The position numbers and the translations under genes were made by a program. Shown here in pieces: positions 52,060 through 61,284 of a stretch of DNA of 64,000 nucleotides. The stretch is from the NCBI GenBank assembly GCA_019120175.1, contig DWVP01000014.1:186001-250000 (forward strand), written 5' to 3'. The notes under the pieces are model-generated. The model saw nothing but the letters and a program-made list of their open reading frames with translations, was not told where the DNA came from and did no database searches. Position 1 is the first letter of the stretch, and every line of letters begins with the position of its first letter. The DNA comes from Candidatus Corynebacterium faecigallinarum (lineage in GTDB: Bacteria > Actinomycetota > Actinomycetes > Mycobacteriales > Mycobacteriaceae).

Positions 52060-52866
52060 ATGTCGTCCTCCAACGCCCCGTACCTCACCGCCGTCAACTG
52101 TTCGGTGGGCCTGCCCCTCGGGCAGATCGACCTCGACCGGGCCACCGCGCTCGGCGTGGACCGCATCGAGCTGTGGTGGCCCTGGGCCACACCCGAACCC
52201 GGAGCTGCGGCCGTCGACGAACTGGTTGCCGAGCTGCGCCGTCGGGAGCTCACACTGGTCGCCCTGAATTTCTGGGGCGGGGACACCGCTGCCGGTGAGC
52301 GGGGCGTCCTGCACCAGGAACCCCTGACCCCGACGCACCTGGACGCCCACGCCCGGCTGGCCGAGCTCACCGGGGCAGATCGGTTCAACCTTCTTGTCGG
52401 ACGCGGCGGCCGCGACCTCACCAGCGCACAGCGCGACCACACGGCTGCAGTGGCGGAGTCGGTCACCTCCCGGGGCCAGGGGACGGTGCTGATCGAACCG
52501 AGCCGCAGCCCCGGTGTGGGGCCCGCGGACTACCCGGTCCAGGTGATCGACGACGCCACTGCGCTCACCGACACCATTGGTGGTACCGGACTGCTCGCCG
52601 ACTTCTGGCATCTCGTGGAGACCGTGGGGCACGACGGTATCGGCGAGTGGATCGAGGAGCTGGGTGCCGCAGCGTCCGGCACCGCAGCGTCCGGCACCGC
52701 AGCGTCCGGCACCGCACAGACGGGGAACCTGCCCACCCACGTACAGATCGCCGACGACCCGGGGCGCGGCGCGCCGGGCACCGGGGAACTGCCGTTGGCG
52801 GATTGGGTGGCTGCGCTGCACTCGGCCGGGTACGTCGGCGACGTGGCAGGCGAGTGGGTGTGGTGA
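52060..52866 (+). CDS. sugar phosphate isomerase/epimerase-like TIM barrel (hydroxypyruvate isomerase type)
   Basis: 268 residues. 'TAVNCSVGLPLGQIDLDRATALGVDRIELWWPWATPEP', 'LTLVALNFWGGDTAAGERGVL', 'FNLLVGRGGRDL', 'VLIEPSRSPGVGPADYPV' and 'GLLADFWHLVETVGHDGIGEWI' follow the AP-endonuclease-2-like fold of Hyi and related isomerases, including the conserved Glu and His that bind the metal. A polymorphic-looking AASGT repeat (residues about 204-219) sits in the last third. GATACT (52048-52053) six bases before ATG suggests a leaderless start. Five bases separate it from gltX, which may be co-transcribed. Confidence 0.78.
   Translation: MSSSNAPYLTAVNCSVGLPLGQIDLDRATALGVDRIELWWPWATPEPGAAAVDELVAELRRRELTLVALNFWGGDTAAGERGVLHQEPLTPTHLDAHARLAELTGADRFNLLVGRGGRDLTSAQRDHTAAVAESVTSRGQGTVLIEPSRSPGVGPADYPVQVIDDATALTDTIGGTGLLADFWHLVETVGHDGIGEWIEELGAAASGTAASGTAASGTAQTGNLPTHVQIADDPGRGAPGTGELPLADWVAALHSAGYVGDVAGEWVW
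52669..52713 (+). repeat. three perfect 15-bp tandem repeats in the Hyi-like gene
   Basis: Unit GCAGCGTCCGGCACC at 52669, 52684 and 52699, encoding AASGT-type pentapeptides. Repeat-number change would keep the frame. Confidence 0.9.
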
Positions 52867-52871
52867 AATAG

Positions 52872-54374
52872 ATGACCATGAGTGACATTCGAGTCCGTTT
52901 CTGCCCGTCGCCGACCGGGACCCCGCACGTCGGCATGGTGCGCACCGCACTGTTCAACTGGGCCTACGCCCGCCACACCGGCGGTAAGCTGGTCTTCCGT
53001 ATCGAGGACACCGACGCCGCCCGCGACTCCGAGGAGTCCTACGAGGCCATCGTCGAGTCGCTGACCTGGCTCGGCCTGGGTTGGGACGAGGGCGTCGGCG
53101 AGCCCGGCGGCCCGCACGGCCCGTACCGTCAGTCCCAGCGTATGGACATCTACGCCGAGGTCCTGGAGAAGCTGAAGGCCTCCGGCGACGTCTACCCGGC
53201 GTACTCCACGGCCGAGGAGGTCGAGGAGCGGCACAAGGCCGCCGGCCGCGACCCCAAGCTCGGCTACGACAACTACGACCGCGAGCTCACCGAGGAGCAG
53301 ATCGCCGCCTTCGAGGCCGAGGGCCGCCAGCCGGTGTGGCGCCTGCGCATGCCGCAGAAGACCTGGGAGTGGCACGACCTGGTCCGCGGCGACATGAGCG
53401 TCGACGGCACCACCGTCCCCGACTTCGTCGTCGCCCGTTCCAACGGCCAGCCGCTGTACACCCTGGTCAACCCGGTGGACGATGCTCTGATGCGGATCAC
53501 CCACGTGCTACGCGGCGAGGACCTGCTGCCGTCCACCCCGCGCCAGCTGGCCCTCTACGAGGCACTGGTGCGCATCGGTGTGGCCGAGGCGACCCCGACC
53601 TTCGCCCACCTGCCGTTCGTCATGGGCGAGGGCAACAAGAAGCTGTCCAAGCGTGACCCGGAGTCCAACCTCTTCAACCACCGCGACAACGGCATCATCC
53701 CCGAGGGCATGCTGAACTACCTCTCCCTGCTGGGCTGGTCCCTGTCGGCCGACGAGGACATCTTCACCGTCGACCAGCTGGTTGCCAATTTCGACGTCGC
53801 CGACGTGAAGCCGAACCCGGCCCGCTTCGACCAGAAGAAGCTGGAGGCGATCAACGCCGACCACATCCGTCTGCTGGAGCTCGACGACTTCACCGCCCGG
53901 TTGCGTAGCTACCTGGAGGAGTACAAGGGCTTCCCGGCCGACTACCCGGCCGAGAAGTTCGCCTTCGCCGCCGACCTGGTGCAGACCCGCATCAAGGTGC
54001 TCTCGGACGCTGACGGACTGCTGCGCTTCCTGGTCACCGCCGACGCCGACCTGGTGCTCGACGAAAAGGCGGCGAAGAAGAACCTCAAGGAGGACGCCGT
54101 GGAGGTCCTCGACGCCGCCATCGAGGAGCTGACCGCCCTCGGCGAGGCGGAGTTCGTCACCGCCACACTGGAGGAGAAGCTGTCCGGACGTCTCATCGAG
54201 TCCATGGAGCTCAAGCCGCGTAAGGCCTACGGGGCACTGCGCGTGGCCATCTCCGGTGCGGCGATCTCCCCGCCGCTGTTCGAGTCCATGGAGCTGCTGG
54301 GCCGCGAGTCCACCCTTGCCCGTCTGCAGGCCGCCCGTGCCGTAACCCCGTTCCAGGCATCAGCTCAGCAGTAG
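52872..54374 (+). CDS. gltX: glutamyl-tRNA synthetase
   Basis: 500 residues. Charges tRNA-Glu (and, in actinobacteria that use GatCAB, probably tRNA-Gln as well). Class I signature '[27 protein letters not shown]' (HIGH as HVGM), '[19 protein letters not shown]', '[15 protein letters not shown]' (KMSKS-equivalent KLSKR) and a C-terminal anticodon-binding helical domain. ATG 52872 is followed by a second ATG two codons on; either may serve. Fittingly, the tRNA-Gln and tRNA-Glu genes follow directly downstream. Confidence 0.96.
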   Translation: MTMSDIRVRFCPSPTGTPHVGMVRTALFNWAYARHTGGKLVFRIEDTDAARDSEESYEAIVESLTWLGLGWDEGVGEPGGPHGPYRQSQRMDIYAEVLEKLKASGDVYPAYSTAEEVEERHKAAGRDPKLGYDNYDRELTEEQIAAFEAEGRQPVWRLRMPQKTWEWHDLVRGDMSVDGTTVPDFVVARSNGQPLYTLVNPVDDALMRITHVLRGEDLLPSTPRQLALYEALVRIGVAEATPTFAHLPFVMGEGNKKLSKRDPESNLFNHRDNGIIPEGMLNYLSLLGWSLSADEDIFTVDQLVANFDVADVKPNPARFDQKKLEAINADHIRLLELDDFTARLRSYLEEYKGFPADYPAEKFAFAADLVQTRIKVLSDADGLLRFLVTADADLVLDEKAAKKNLKEDAVEVLDAAIEELTALGEAEFVTATLEEKLSGRLIESMELKPRKAYGALRVAISGAAISPPLFESMELLGRESTLARLQAARAVTPFQASAQQ

Positions 54375-54436
54375 TGGCCGCAGTAGGGCCGACACCGCAG
54401 TGCAGGATCCCGAAAAATGGTTGACAACCAGGGAAT

Positions 54437-54466
54437 TTGCCACCGCGGAGGGGGTCTGGTTATAGT
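54437..54466 (+). promoter_or_regulatory. promoter of the tRNA-Gln/tRNA-Glu unit
   Basis: -35 TTGCCA (54437-54442), 18-bp spacer, -10 TATAGT (54461-54466). The leader CCCCGTTGCACAG that follows recurs after the TATAGT upstream of the second tRNA-Glu. Confidence 0.6.
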
Positions 54467-54526
54467 ATCCCCGTTGCACAGCACAGCGGCGGGGAGAATA
54501 TCCACGACGTTATGTTGTAAGACAAA

Positions 54527-54598
54527 TGGCCTATGGTGTAATTGGCAACACAGCGGTTTCTGGTACCGTCGTTCTAGGTTCGAGTCCTGGTAGGCCAG
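54527..54598 (+). tRNA. tRNA-Gln (anticodon CTG)
   Basis: 72 nt. Acceptor TGGCCTA pairs with TAGGCCA, anticodon stem GCGGT/ACCGT encloses loop TTCTGGT with anticodon CTG, and the T arm contains GGTTCGAGTCC. Discriminator G; no CCA encoded. Confidence 0.92.
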
Positions 54599-54610
54599 CG
54601 GAAACGCTGA

Positions 54611-54627
54611 CAGTCACAGTGTGACTG
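54611..54627. repeat. 17-bp perfect palindrome between the two tRNA genes
   Basis: CAGTCACA-G-TGTGACTG in the tRNA spacer; in RNA it would form a stem only with loop rearrangement, so it may guide processing or bind a regulator. Confidence 0.5.
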
Positions 54628-54642
54628 GGAAATTGTTTTCAT

Positions 54643-54715
54643 GCCCCGTTCGTCTAGCGGCCTAGGACGCCGGCCTCTCACGCCGGTAACACGGGTTCAA
54701 ATCCCGTACGGGGTA
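54643..54715 (+). tRNA. tRNA-Glu (anticodon CTC), copy 1
   Basis: 73 nt. Acceptor GCCCCGT pairs with ACGGGGT (first pair G-U), anticodon stem CCGGC/GCCGG with loop CTCTCAC (anticodon CTC), T arm with GGTTCAAATCC. No CCA encoded. Identical to the copy at 55973. Confidence 0.92.
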
Positions 54716-54720
54716 CAACA

Positions 54721-54776
54721 AGCGGACACCCCGCACTGACTAGCACAGCCTGGTTCGGTGCGGGGTGTCCGCTTTT
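54721..54776 (+). terminator. terminator after the first tRNA pair
   Basis: Perfect 16-bp arms (54721-54736 and 54758-54773) starting AGCGGACACCCCGCAC, followed by TTTT. Confidence 0.88.
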
Positions 54777-54797
54777 GTCATCTGTACAGTGGGGCAG

Positions 54798-55625
54798 GTG
54801 ACCATGCCCAAAAACCTCATCCTCGTCCGTCACGGCCAGAGCGAAGCCAATGTGATCCAGAAGGCTGACAAGGCCGGTGGACAGGCACTGTCCACCGAAG
54901 AGACCATGCTCGTCGCGGACCGCTCGTGGCGATTGACCACGAATGGGGTGGCGCAGGCACAGGCGGCCGGAGCATGGATCCGTGACAACGTCGGTACCCT
55001 TGACCGGTGCATCACCTCCCCGTATGTACGGTCCCGCGAGACAGCCGCGAACCTGGGTCTGCGGGATGCACGGTGGGAGGAGAACCGGGTGGTCCGGGAA
55101 CGCTCCTGGGGTGAGATCTCGTCGATGCCTCGGAAAGTCTTCCAGGAGCAGTACTCGCACAATGCCCTGTTGAAGCGCAAGGATCCCCTGTACTGGGCGC
55201 CGCCGGCCGGTGAGTCGATCGCGAATGTGGCGGAGAACCGGGTGCGTAACCTGCTGAGCACACTGCACCGGGAATCCAGCGAACAGAACGTGCTGGTGGT
55301 CAGCCACGGTGATTTCATGTGGTCCACCAGATTGGTGCTCGAGCGATGGAGCGACGAGGAGTTCCTGGAGTACGACAACGACCCTGGGCTGACCATCTAC
55401 AACTGCACCGTCGTGCACTACTCACGGGTCGACCCACTGACCGGGGGCGTCGCCGACTGGATGCGGTGGGTGCGCGTCGCCCACCCGCGACGGGACCGGG
55501 AGACCGGGGCCTGGTCGATGGTCGAGAGTCCTTGGGAGTTCTTCGACCGCGACTACCTGAGCAACCAGGACCTGCTCACCGTCGCGGAAGAGCAGTCGAG
55601 GGTGCTGTCGGACCCCACCTCGTAA
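54798..55625 (+). CDS. histidine phosphatase (phosphoglycerate mutase-like)
   Basis: 275 residues. Catalytic RHG motif 'LILVRHGQSEANV' near residue 8-16, second arginine block 'CITSPYVRSRETAANLGL', acid 'RERSWGEI' and second histidine 'VLVVSHGDFMWSTR'. The family removes phosphate from small metabolites or proteins; there is no sign of a true glycolytic mutase. A 20-residue insertion after the RHG motif and a C-terminal extension of about 60 residues are unusual. GTG 54798 is supported by TACAGT (54785-54790) seven bases upstream; ATG 54804 is two codons later. Confidence 0.82.
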   Translation: MTMPKNLILVRHGQSEANVIQKADKAGGQALSTEETMLVADRSWRLTTNGVAQAQAAGAWIRDNVGTLDRCITSPYVRSRETAANLGLRDARWEENRVVRERSWGEISSMPRKVFQEQYSHNALLKRKDPLYWAPPAGESIANVAENRVRNLLSTLHRESSEQNVLVVSHGDFMWSTRLVLERWSDEEFLEYDNDPGLTIYNCTVVHYSRVDPLTGGVADWMRWVRVAHPRRDRETGAWSMVESPWEFFDRDYLSNQDLLTVAEEQSRVLSDPTS

Positions 55626-55972
55626 CCTCTGACGTGGGGCAGTGACCCGCCGTGCCTGCCCCAGGCAGGGATGGGCCAGTCCGTTCTTCGTCGGCCCGAC
55701 CTCGACGACCGTGCCGTCCGGAACACTCTGGATGATGTCGCCCTCGCCGCCGACGTGGTGCGGCATGTGCGTGCCGCGACCACCGCGTATGCATGCTGAC
55801 CTCCCGAGGCGGCAGTGGTCACCATTAGATCGAGCCGCTCGGTGCACCTGGTATATCCGCAGGTAGACGTGATGATTATGTGGCTTTTGCCGGTGTCGTA
55901 TATAGTTCTCCCCGTTGCACAGAGCGGCACCGCAGAGATCTGGGGAGTCGTACCATGACGTGCCAACGCCGC
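55626..55972. other. 347-bp spacer with SH3-like fragment and tRNA promoter
   Basis: A minus-strand frame around 55632-55770 reads 'GDIIQSVPDGTVVEVGPTKNG' followed by 'LAHPCLGQARRVT', reminiscent of a bacterial SH3 domain but without a clear gene; probably a remnant. The right part holds TATAGT (55901-55906) and the CCCCGTTGCACAGAGCGGC leader shared with the first tRNA promoter. No convincing -35. Confidence 0.4.
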
Positions 55973-56045
55973 GCCCCGTTCGTCTAGCGGCCTAGGACGC
56001 CGGCCTCTCACGCCGGTAACACGGGTTCAAATCCCGTACGGGGTA
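55973..56045 (+). tRNA. tRNA-Glu (anticodon CTC), copy 2
   Basis: 73 nt, identical in sequence to the tRNA-Glu at 54643-54715. It is expressed from its own upstream TATAGT region and ends before the hairpin at 56080. Confidence 0.92.
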
Positions 56046-56079
56046 CAGAATGTGAGTCAAATCACTCACGAAACGTAAG

Positions 56080-56114
56080 CGCCCTGCACCAACCTCGTTG
56101 GTGTGGGGCGTTTT
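56080..56114 (+). terminator. terminator after tRNA-Glu copy 2
   Basis: Arms 56080-56093 and 56097-56110 (CGCCC..CACCAAC with complement, two internal mismatches), 3-base loop, TTTT tail. Confidence 0.75.
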
Positions 56115-56243
56115 CGTGTTCCTCTTATGCCTGCCTGGGTATTTGGCAGTGAACCTTGCCCTGCGGTTCTTATGGTCCTTTGATACGTTGATGGAGCTTT
56201 TGCACTGATACTAGTTTCAAGAGACTTCAAGGGACGTGGACAA

Positions 56244-58307
56244 GTGAAGATCAAGGGAGGACGCCGCGGCGTCGGGGCGCGCATCGTGGCAGGAGGGGGA
56301 GCCATCGCACTGACTCTGACATTCGCCGCAGTGGTGGATGACGACGTGCCACCGGCATCGGCGCAGTCGACGAGAACTGACGATGTATCCGACGTGACAG
56401 GTGAGGAAGTGGACGGTCCGGAGGACAATGAGCTCCTCATGCTCATGGACGCCTCGGAATCCATGTCTGAGAAGGACGAGGGGGACACGGTCCGCATCGA
56501 GGCTGCACGCGATGCCCTGCACGGCGTCGTGGGGGGCCTGGACGACTCCCTGAACGTCGGCCTCAGGGTGTTCTCGGGGGAGGTCACCGACCACGATGAC
56601 GACGCGGCGTGCACCGACTCGGAGCTGGTACAGGAGATCGCGTCCGGTAACCGGGACGAGCTCAACTCGGCGATCGACGAGTACGACGCGGTCGGGGCCC
56701 GTACGCCGATCTCCTATGCCCTGGAACAGGCAGCGGAAGACCTGGGCGACGAGGGGCAGCGGACCATCGTCCTGGTCTCCGACGGCGAGGAGAACTGCGC
56801 CCCGGACCCCTGTGTGGCTGCCTCCAACCTCGCCGACAAGGGAGTGGACGTCGCCATCCACGCCGTCGGCTACAACGTGGACGGGGCCGCCCGGGAACAG
56901 CTCGAGTGCATCGCCGACGCAGGTAACGGTGAGTACTTCGACGCTACGGACGGAGACCAGTTGAAGAGCACCCTGGCACGCCTGTCGCAGCGTGCCTTTC
57001 AGCCGTTCATGGTGGAGGGCGAGGAGGTTGACGGTGCCGCGAACATTGACTCTGCGCCGACGCTGGAGCCTGGCCAGTACGTCGACCAGTGGTCGGGGGA
57101 CAAGCTCTTCTACCGGATCCCCCGTACAACCGAGGGATCGTCCATCCATGTCGGGTTGACCGCCATCACCGATGAGCAGACCACCGACTCGCTGGCGTTC
57201 GGGCTGGGAACCGATTCCACCGAGAACTGGGAACTCTTCGATGGAGCCGGTGCACCTGCGGCCAATTCAGACGTTTGTGTGGCAGAGCGCCTGTACGTGG
57301 GTTCAGGCTCAGGCTCCCAACGGATCCGGACCAACCAGGTCTCGGTTTTCCCGGGGCTCGGCCGTAGTGACAACGAGGACTGTGACTCCGCCAGTGACCT
57401 CATCCTCGTCGTCGAGCCCGCCGACGCCAGCGATGGAGGCAATGACGGCAATGACTTCGAGGGTCAGTCCTTCGAGATGCTCGTGGAGGAGGAGGCCCCG
57501 GTGGGCAACCTCGACAACCTTCCCGACATGGCGGAAGGGCCCATCGCCGACTACCAGTGGGAGGACCTTGAGCTGAGTGACAGCGGGGAGGAACTGATGG
57601 GCGGTAACTCCTTCAACAATGCACCGGAGCTTAACCCCGGCGAAAGCTACGACTCGGAGATCTATCCCGGCGAGACCGTCGTCTACAAGGTACCGGTGAA
57701 GTGGGGCCAGCAACTGCAGGCCCAGGTGGACCAGCGCGGTGTGGAGGGCGACGGGGCCGACAATGCAGGTGACGGCTCACAATCTGGCGATCAGATGCGT
57801 GGCGTGAACCTCCAGTTGTTCTCGCCGCGACGTGGTGCAATCGACCACACCTCGACGGCGGACGGGCAGGAGTTCGAGAACTACGGCACAACCGACGAGT
57901 CCTGGCAGGACATGACTCATCCGGTGCGGTGGAAGAACCGCGAAGGAGTGGAGGCCGCGGGCTTCGACGAGATGAAGTATGCCTCGACTGCTGGCGACTA
58001 CTACGTGATGATCAGCCGCTCACAGGAGAACCACTTCAACTCCGGGATCATGCCGATCACTCTCACCACGGACGCCTTCGGCGAGGTCGAGGGTGAACCG
58101 GAATACGACACTTCCGGCGGTGGTGAGCCCGGCGACGCGAACGATGCGGCGCAGTCCGGCGACGAGTCTCAGGGCGACAGTCAGAACACGGCCCAGGAGG
58201 ACTCCGGTACGTCCAGCACCACCTGGGCGATCATCGGTGCCGGCGGTGTCCTTGTGGTGATCCTGGTCGGGGCCGGGATCTTTCTCCTGCGGCGCTACCG
58301 CAGGTAG
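56244..58307 (+). CDS. secreted/anchored von Willebrand factor A domain protein
   Basis: 687 residues from a GTG start. Signal sequence (about 1-41, 'GARIVAGGGAIALTLTFAAVV...PPASAQS'), a VWA domain (about 60-250) with intact MIDAS: DASES (DxSxS), Thr in GARTPIS and Asp in VLVSDGEEN; then about 380 residues of beta-rich, acidic sequence with two similar pre-peptidase-like segments ('APTLEPGQYVDQWSGDKLFYRIP' and 'APELNPGESYDSEIYPGETVVYKVP'), and a C-terminal helix ('TWAIIGAGGVLVVILVGAGIFLL') with RRYRR stop-transfer. Likely a metal-dependent surface binding protein. Its 3' end overlaps the convergent ltbR by 13 bp. Confidence 0.85.
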   Translation: MKIKGGRRGVGARIVAGGGAIALTLTFAAVVDDDVPPASAQSTRTDDVSDVTGEEVDGPEDNELLMLMDASESMSEKDEGDTVRIEAARDALHGVVGGLDDSLNVGLRVFSGEVTDHDDDAACTDSELVQEIASGNRDELNSAIDEYDAVGARTPISYALEQAAEDLGDEGQRTIVLVSDGEENCAPDPCVAASNLADKGVDVAIHAVGYNVDGAAREQLECIADAGNGEYFDATDGDQLKSTLARLSQRAFQPFMVEGEEVDGAANIDSAPTLEPGQYVDQWSGDKLFYRIPRTTEGSSIHVGLTAITDEQTTDSLAFGLGTDSTENWELFDGAGAPAANSDVCVAERLYVGSGSGSQRIRTNQVSVFPGLGRSDNEDCDSASDLILVVEPADASDGGNDGNDFEGQSFEMLVEEEAPVGNLDNLPDMAEGPIADYQWEDLELSDSGEELMGGNSFNNAPELNPGESYDSEIYPGETVVYKVPVKWGQQLQAQVDQRGVEGDGADNAGDGSQSGDQMRGVNLQLFSPRRGAIDHTSTADGQEFENYGTTDESWQDMTHPVRWKNREGVEAAGFDEMKYASTAGDYYVMISRSQENHFNSGIMPITLTTDAFGEVEGEPEYDTSGGGEPGDANDAAQSGDESQGDSQNTAQEDSGTSSTTWAIIGAGGVLVVILVGAGIFLLRRYRR

Positions 58308-59047
58308 CTCTCCAGCTCCGCAGCCGCGGCCTGCAGGGCCTCGCGGTGGCGGGCGGCGGGAGACGAGCCCATGCGCTCGGCCGGCCCGGAGATCGACAGG
58401 GCGGCGATGACCCCGGTGCTGTCGCGCACCGGGGCGGACACGCTGGCAAGGGCAGCGTCGCGCTCGCCGACCGATTCAGCGATCTGTCCGACCCGTACCG
58501 CCTCGAGGTCAGCGGCGGTGTAGGATGCCGTCGACAGGACGTCCTCCTGGAAACCGAGCGGGGCGAAGGCGACCAGCACCTTCGCCGCGGATCCGGCGGA
58601 CAGCGTCATCCGGTTGCCCACCGGCACGGTGTCGCGCAGGCCGATCTGCGGTTCCGCTCCGGCGATGCAGACCCGCTGGTGGCCGGAGAGCTTGTAGATC
58701 TGCACGGCCTCGCCGGTGCGGGTGACCAGGTCGGGCAGCACGTGCTCGGCGGCCTCCTCCAGGCGGGTGGAGGTCTTCGGTGCCAGCTCGGCCAGGGCGG
58801 GCCCGGCGGTCCACAGCCCGTCGTCGAGACGGGTGACCATCCGGTGCTTCTCCAGCGCGACGGCGATCCGGTGCGCCGTGGCGCGCGGCAGGCCGGTGGT
58901 GTCGCACAGCTCAGACAGGCTGTGTGGCCTGCGGGCGACGATGCCGAGGATGAGCAGGGCACGGTCGAGGACCTGAATGCCACTGGTGGTCGGGGTGGTG
59001 CCGGGCGCGAGGGTTGTGCCCGAATCGGAATCGGTGGGGTTTCCCAT
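58295..59047 (-). CDS. ltbR: IclR-type regulator of leucine genes (LtbR)
   Basis: 250 residues. N-terminal winged helix 'IQVLDRALLILGIVARRPHSLSELCDTTGLPRATAHRIAVALEKHRMVTRLDDGLW' and the IclR effector domain with 'GLRDTVPVGNRMTLSAGSAAKVLVAF' and 'SVGERDAALASVSAPVRDSTGVIAALSISGP'. Divergent placement next to leuCD is that of corynebacterial LtbR, a repressor of leuB and leuCD. TATAGT (59056-59061) eight bases upstream of ATG gives a leaderless mRNA. The operator-like TTCCA/TGGAA array lies between this gene and leuC. Confidence 0.9.
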   Translation of the reverse strand: MGNPTDSDSGTTLAPGTTPTTSGIQVLDRALLILGIVARRPHSLSELCDTTGLPRATAHRIAVALEKHRMVTRLDDGLWTAGPALAELAPKTSTRLEEAAEHVLPDLVTRTGEAVQIYKLSGHQRVCIAGAEPQIGLRDTVPVGNRMTLSAGSAAKVLVAFAPLGFQEDVLSTASYTAADLEAVRVGQIAESVGERDAALASVSAPVRDSTGVIAALSISGPAERMGSSPAARHREALQAAAAELESYLR

Positions 59048-59063
59048 GATCTGATACTATACA

Positions 59064-59084
59064 TTCCAAATAGTGGAACTTCCA
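59064..59084. promoter_or_regulatory. IclR/LtbR operator between ltbR and leuC
   Basis: Three half-sites in a row: TTCCA (59064-59068), 5-bp gap, TGGAA (59074-59078), 1-bp gap, TTCCA (59080-59084). This makes two overlapping palindromes, TTCCA-N5-TGGAA and TGGAA-C-TTCCA. It abuts the back-to-back -10 elements of both genes (ACTATA/TATACA, 59056-59063). Confidence 0.7.
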
Positions 59085-59144
59085 GGACGTCCCGAAGTGA
59101 CGATCGGGAGCATTCGGGAGGGACCTGGAGATGGAGGAAAGCCC

Positions 59145-60590
59145 GTGAATGCTGTGACCCGGCAGTCGCGAACCGAGACCCCGCGCACCCTGGCAGAGAA
59201 TGTCTGGGACGCCCACGTCGTGACCAAGGGGGAGGACGGCGGACGCGACCTGCTGTTCATCGACCTGCACCTGATCCACGAGGTGACCAGCCCGCAGGCC
59301 TTCGACGGACTGCGCCAGGCCGGCCGGCCCGTCCGACGTCCTGACCTGACCCTCGGAACCGAGGACCACAACGTCCCCACCCTGGGCGTGCACACCGGCA
59401 ACCTGCTGGAGATCGAGGACAAGGTCTCCCGCACCCAGGTCGAGGCGCTGCGGAGGAACTGCGAGGAGTTCGGCGTCAAGCTGCATCCGATGGGCGACAG
59501 CGAGCAGGGCATCGTCCACACCGTCGGGCCGCAGCTGGGCGCCAGCCAACCGGGCATGACCATCGTCTGCGGCGACTCACACACCTCCACCCACGGGGCC
59601 TTCGGCTCCATCGGTATGGGCATCGGCACCAGCGAGGTCGAGCACGTCCTGGCCACCCAGACGCTGCCGCTGACCCCGTTCAAGACCATGGCCATCGAGG
59701 TCAGCGGGACCCTGCAGCCCGGGGTCACCGCCAAGGACCTGATCCTGGCCATCATCGCCAAGATCGGCACCGGTGGCGCCCAGGGGCACATCATCGAGTA
59801 CCGCGGCGAGGCGATCCGTAACCTCTCCATGGAGGGCCGCCTGACCATCTGCAACATGAGCATCGAAGCGGGTGCCCGGGCTGGCATGATCGCCCCCGAC
59901 GACATCACCTTCGACTACCTCAAGGGACGCCACTACGCCCCCACCGGCACCGACTGGGACGAGGCGGTGGAGTACTGGCGCTCACTGGCCACCGACGAGG
60001 GGGCGTCCTACGACACCGTCGTCGAGATCGACGGCGGTGCGCTGACCCCCTTCGTCACCTGGGGAACCAACCCCGGCCAAGGGCTGCCCCTGTCGGGGCA
60101 CGTGCCCTACCTGGAGGACATCACCGACGAGACCGCGCGCGAGGCCGCAGAATCCGCCCTGGACTACATGGGCCTGGAACAGGGCACCCCACTGCGCGAG
60201 ATCGCCATCGACACCGTCTTCCTCGGCTCCTGCACCAACAGCCGGATCGAGGACCTGCGCGCCGCCGCCGCTGTCATCGAGGGACACCGGGTCGCAGAGA
60301 ACACCCGGATGATCGTGGTGCCCTCCTCGACCCGGGTGAAGACACAGGCGGAGGAAGAGGGGCTGGACCGGATCTTCCTCGCCGCCGGTGCCGAGTGGCG
60401 CACAGCCGGCTGCTCGATGTGCCTGGGCATGAACCCCGACCAGTTGGCACCGGGGGAGCGCTCCGCATCGACCTCCAACCGTAACTTCGAGGGACGCCAG
60501 GGCAAGGGCGGACGCACCCACCTGGTCTCACCGCCGGTCGCCGCCGCCACCGCCGTCGTCGGCCACCTCGCCAGCCCGGCTGATCTGTAA
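59145..60590 (+). CDS. leuC: 3-isopropylmalate dehydratase large subunit
   Basis: 481 residues. With LeuD it isomerises 2-isopropylmalate to 3-isopropylmalate. Aconitase-type 4Fe-4S ligands are present: Cys in [14 protein letters not shown] and the pair in [14 protein letters not shown]; substrate block '[24 protein letters not shown]' is here '[20 protein letters not shown]'. GTG 59145 is chosen because GGAGGAAA stands seven bases upstream. leuD follows 12 bp after the stop. Confidence 0.96.
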   Translation: MNAVTRQSRTETPRTLAENVWDAHVVTKGEDGGRDLLFIDLHLIHEVTSPQAFDGLRQAGRPVRRPDLTLGTEDHNVPTLGVHTGNLLEIEDKVSRTQVEALRRNCEEFGVKLHPMGDSEQGIVHTVGPQLGASQPGMTIVCGDSHTSTHGAFGSIGMGIGTSEVEHVLATQTLPLTPFKTMAIEVSGTLQPGVTAKDLILAIIAKIGTGGAQGHIIEYRGEAIRNLSMEGRLTICNMSIEAGARAGMIAPDDITFDYLKGRHYAPTGTDWDEAVEYWRSLATDEGASYDTVVEIDGGALTPFVTWGTNPGQGLPLSGHVPYLEDITDETAREAAESALDYMGLEQGTPLREIAIDTVFLGSCTNSRIEDLRAAAAVIEGHRVAENTRMIVVPSSTRVKTQAEEEGLDRIFLAAGAEWRTAGCSMCLGMNPDQLAPGERSASTSNRNFEGRQGKGGRTHLVSPPVAAATAVVGHLASPADL

Positions 60591-60602
60591 GGAGTCACAC
60601 CC

Positions 60603-61190
60603 ATGGAGAAATTCACCAACCACACCGGCGTGGCCCTGCCGCTACGTCGCTCCAACGTGGACACCGACCAGATCGTGCCGGCCGAGTACCTGAAGCTGGT
60701 CACCAAGACCGGCTTCGAGTCCGGCCTGTTCAAGTCCTGGCGTCGCGACCCGGAGTTCATCCTCAACCAGCAGCCCTACGTGAACTCCTCGATCCTGGTG
60801 GCCGGGCCCGACTTCGGCACCGGGTCCTCCCGCGAGCACGCGGTGTGGGCGCTGCTGGACTACGGCTTCCGGGTGGTGTTCTCCCCGCGCTTCGGCGACA
60901 TCTTCCGCGGCAACACCGCCAAGAACGGTCTGCTCGCCGCCACCATGACCGCCGAGGACATCGAGCTGATCTGGAAGCTGCTGGAACAGCAGCCCGGGGC
61001 GGAGATGACCGTGGACCTCACCGAACGTACCGCCACTCTCGGCGAGCACGTCTTCGGCTTCGAGGTCGACGACGACACCCGGTGGCGCCTGCTCAACGGA
61101 CTCGACGACATCGGTATCACCCTGCAGGACGAGGGCGCCATCGCCGACTACGAGGCGTCCCGCCCCACGTTCAAGCCGGTCATCCGGTAG
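60603..61190 (+). CDS. leuD: 3-isopropylmalate dehydratase small subunit
   Basis: 195 residues. Swivelling-domain subunit of isopropylmalate isomerase: '[23 protein letters not shown]', '[44 protein letters not shown]' are the family hallmarks. TAAGGAGT is eight bases upstream of ATG. It forms the leuCD operon. Downstream 61191-61270 contains imperfect direct repeats (GGCACCGGCTGC... twice) and no gene. Confidence 0.96.
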   Translation: MEKFTNHTGVALPLRRSNVDTDQIVPAEYLKLVTKTGFESGLFKSWRRDPEFILNQQPYVNSSILVAGPDFGTGSSREHAVWALLDYGFRVVFSPRFGDIFRGNTAKNGLLAATMTAEDIELIWKLLEQQPGAEMTVDLTERTATLGEHVFGFEVDDDTRWRLLNGLDDIGITLQDEGAIADYEASRPTFKPVIR

Positions 61191-61284
61191 GACGCTGACG
61201 CCGACTGTGGCACCGGCTGCGGCGCCGACCGCCGTGCTGCTGGCACCGGCTGCAGCGCTGACTGCTGCGCTATAGTCAGGAGGT

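Noticed and set aside
56051..56066. TGTGA-N6-TCACT, GlxR-like site after tRNA-Glu copy 2
   Set aside because: It lies before the tRNA terminator and far from a start codon; the central bases do not fit the consensus.
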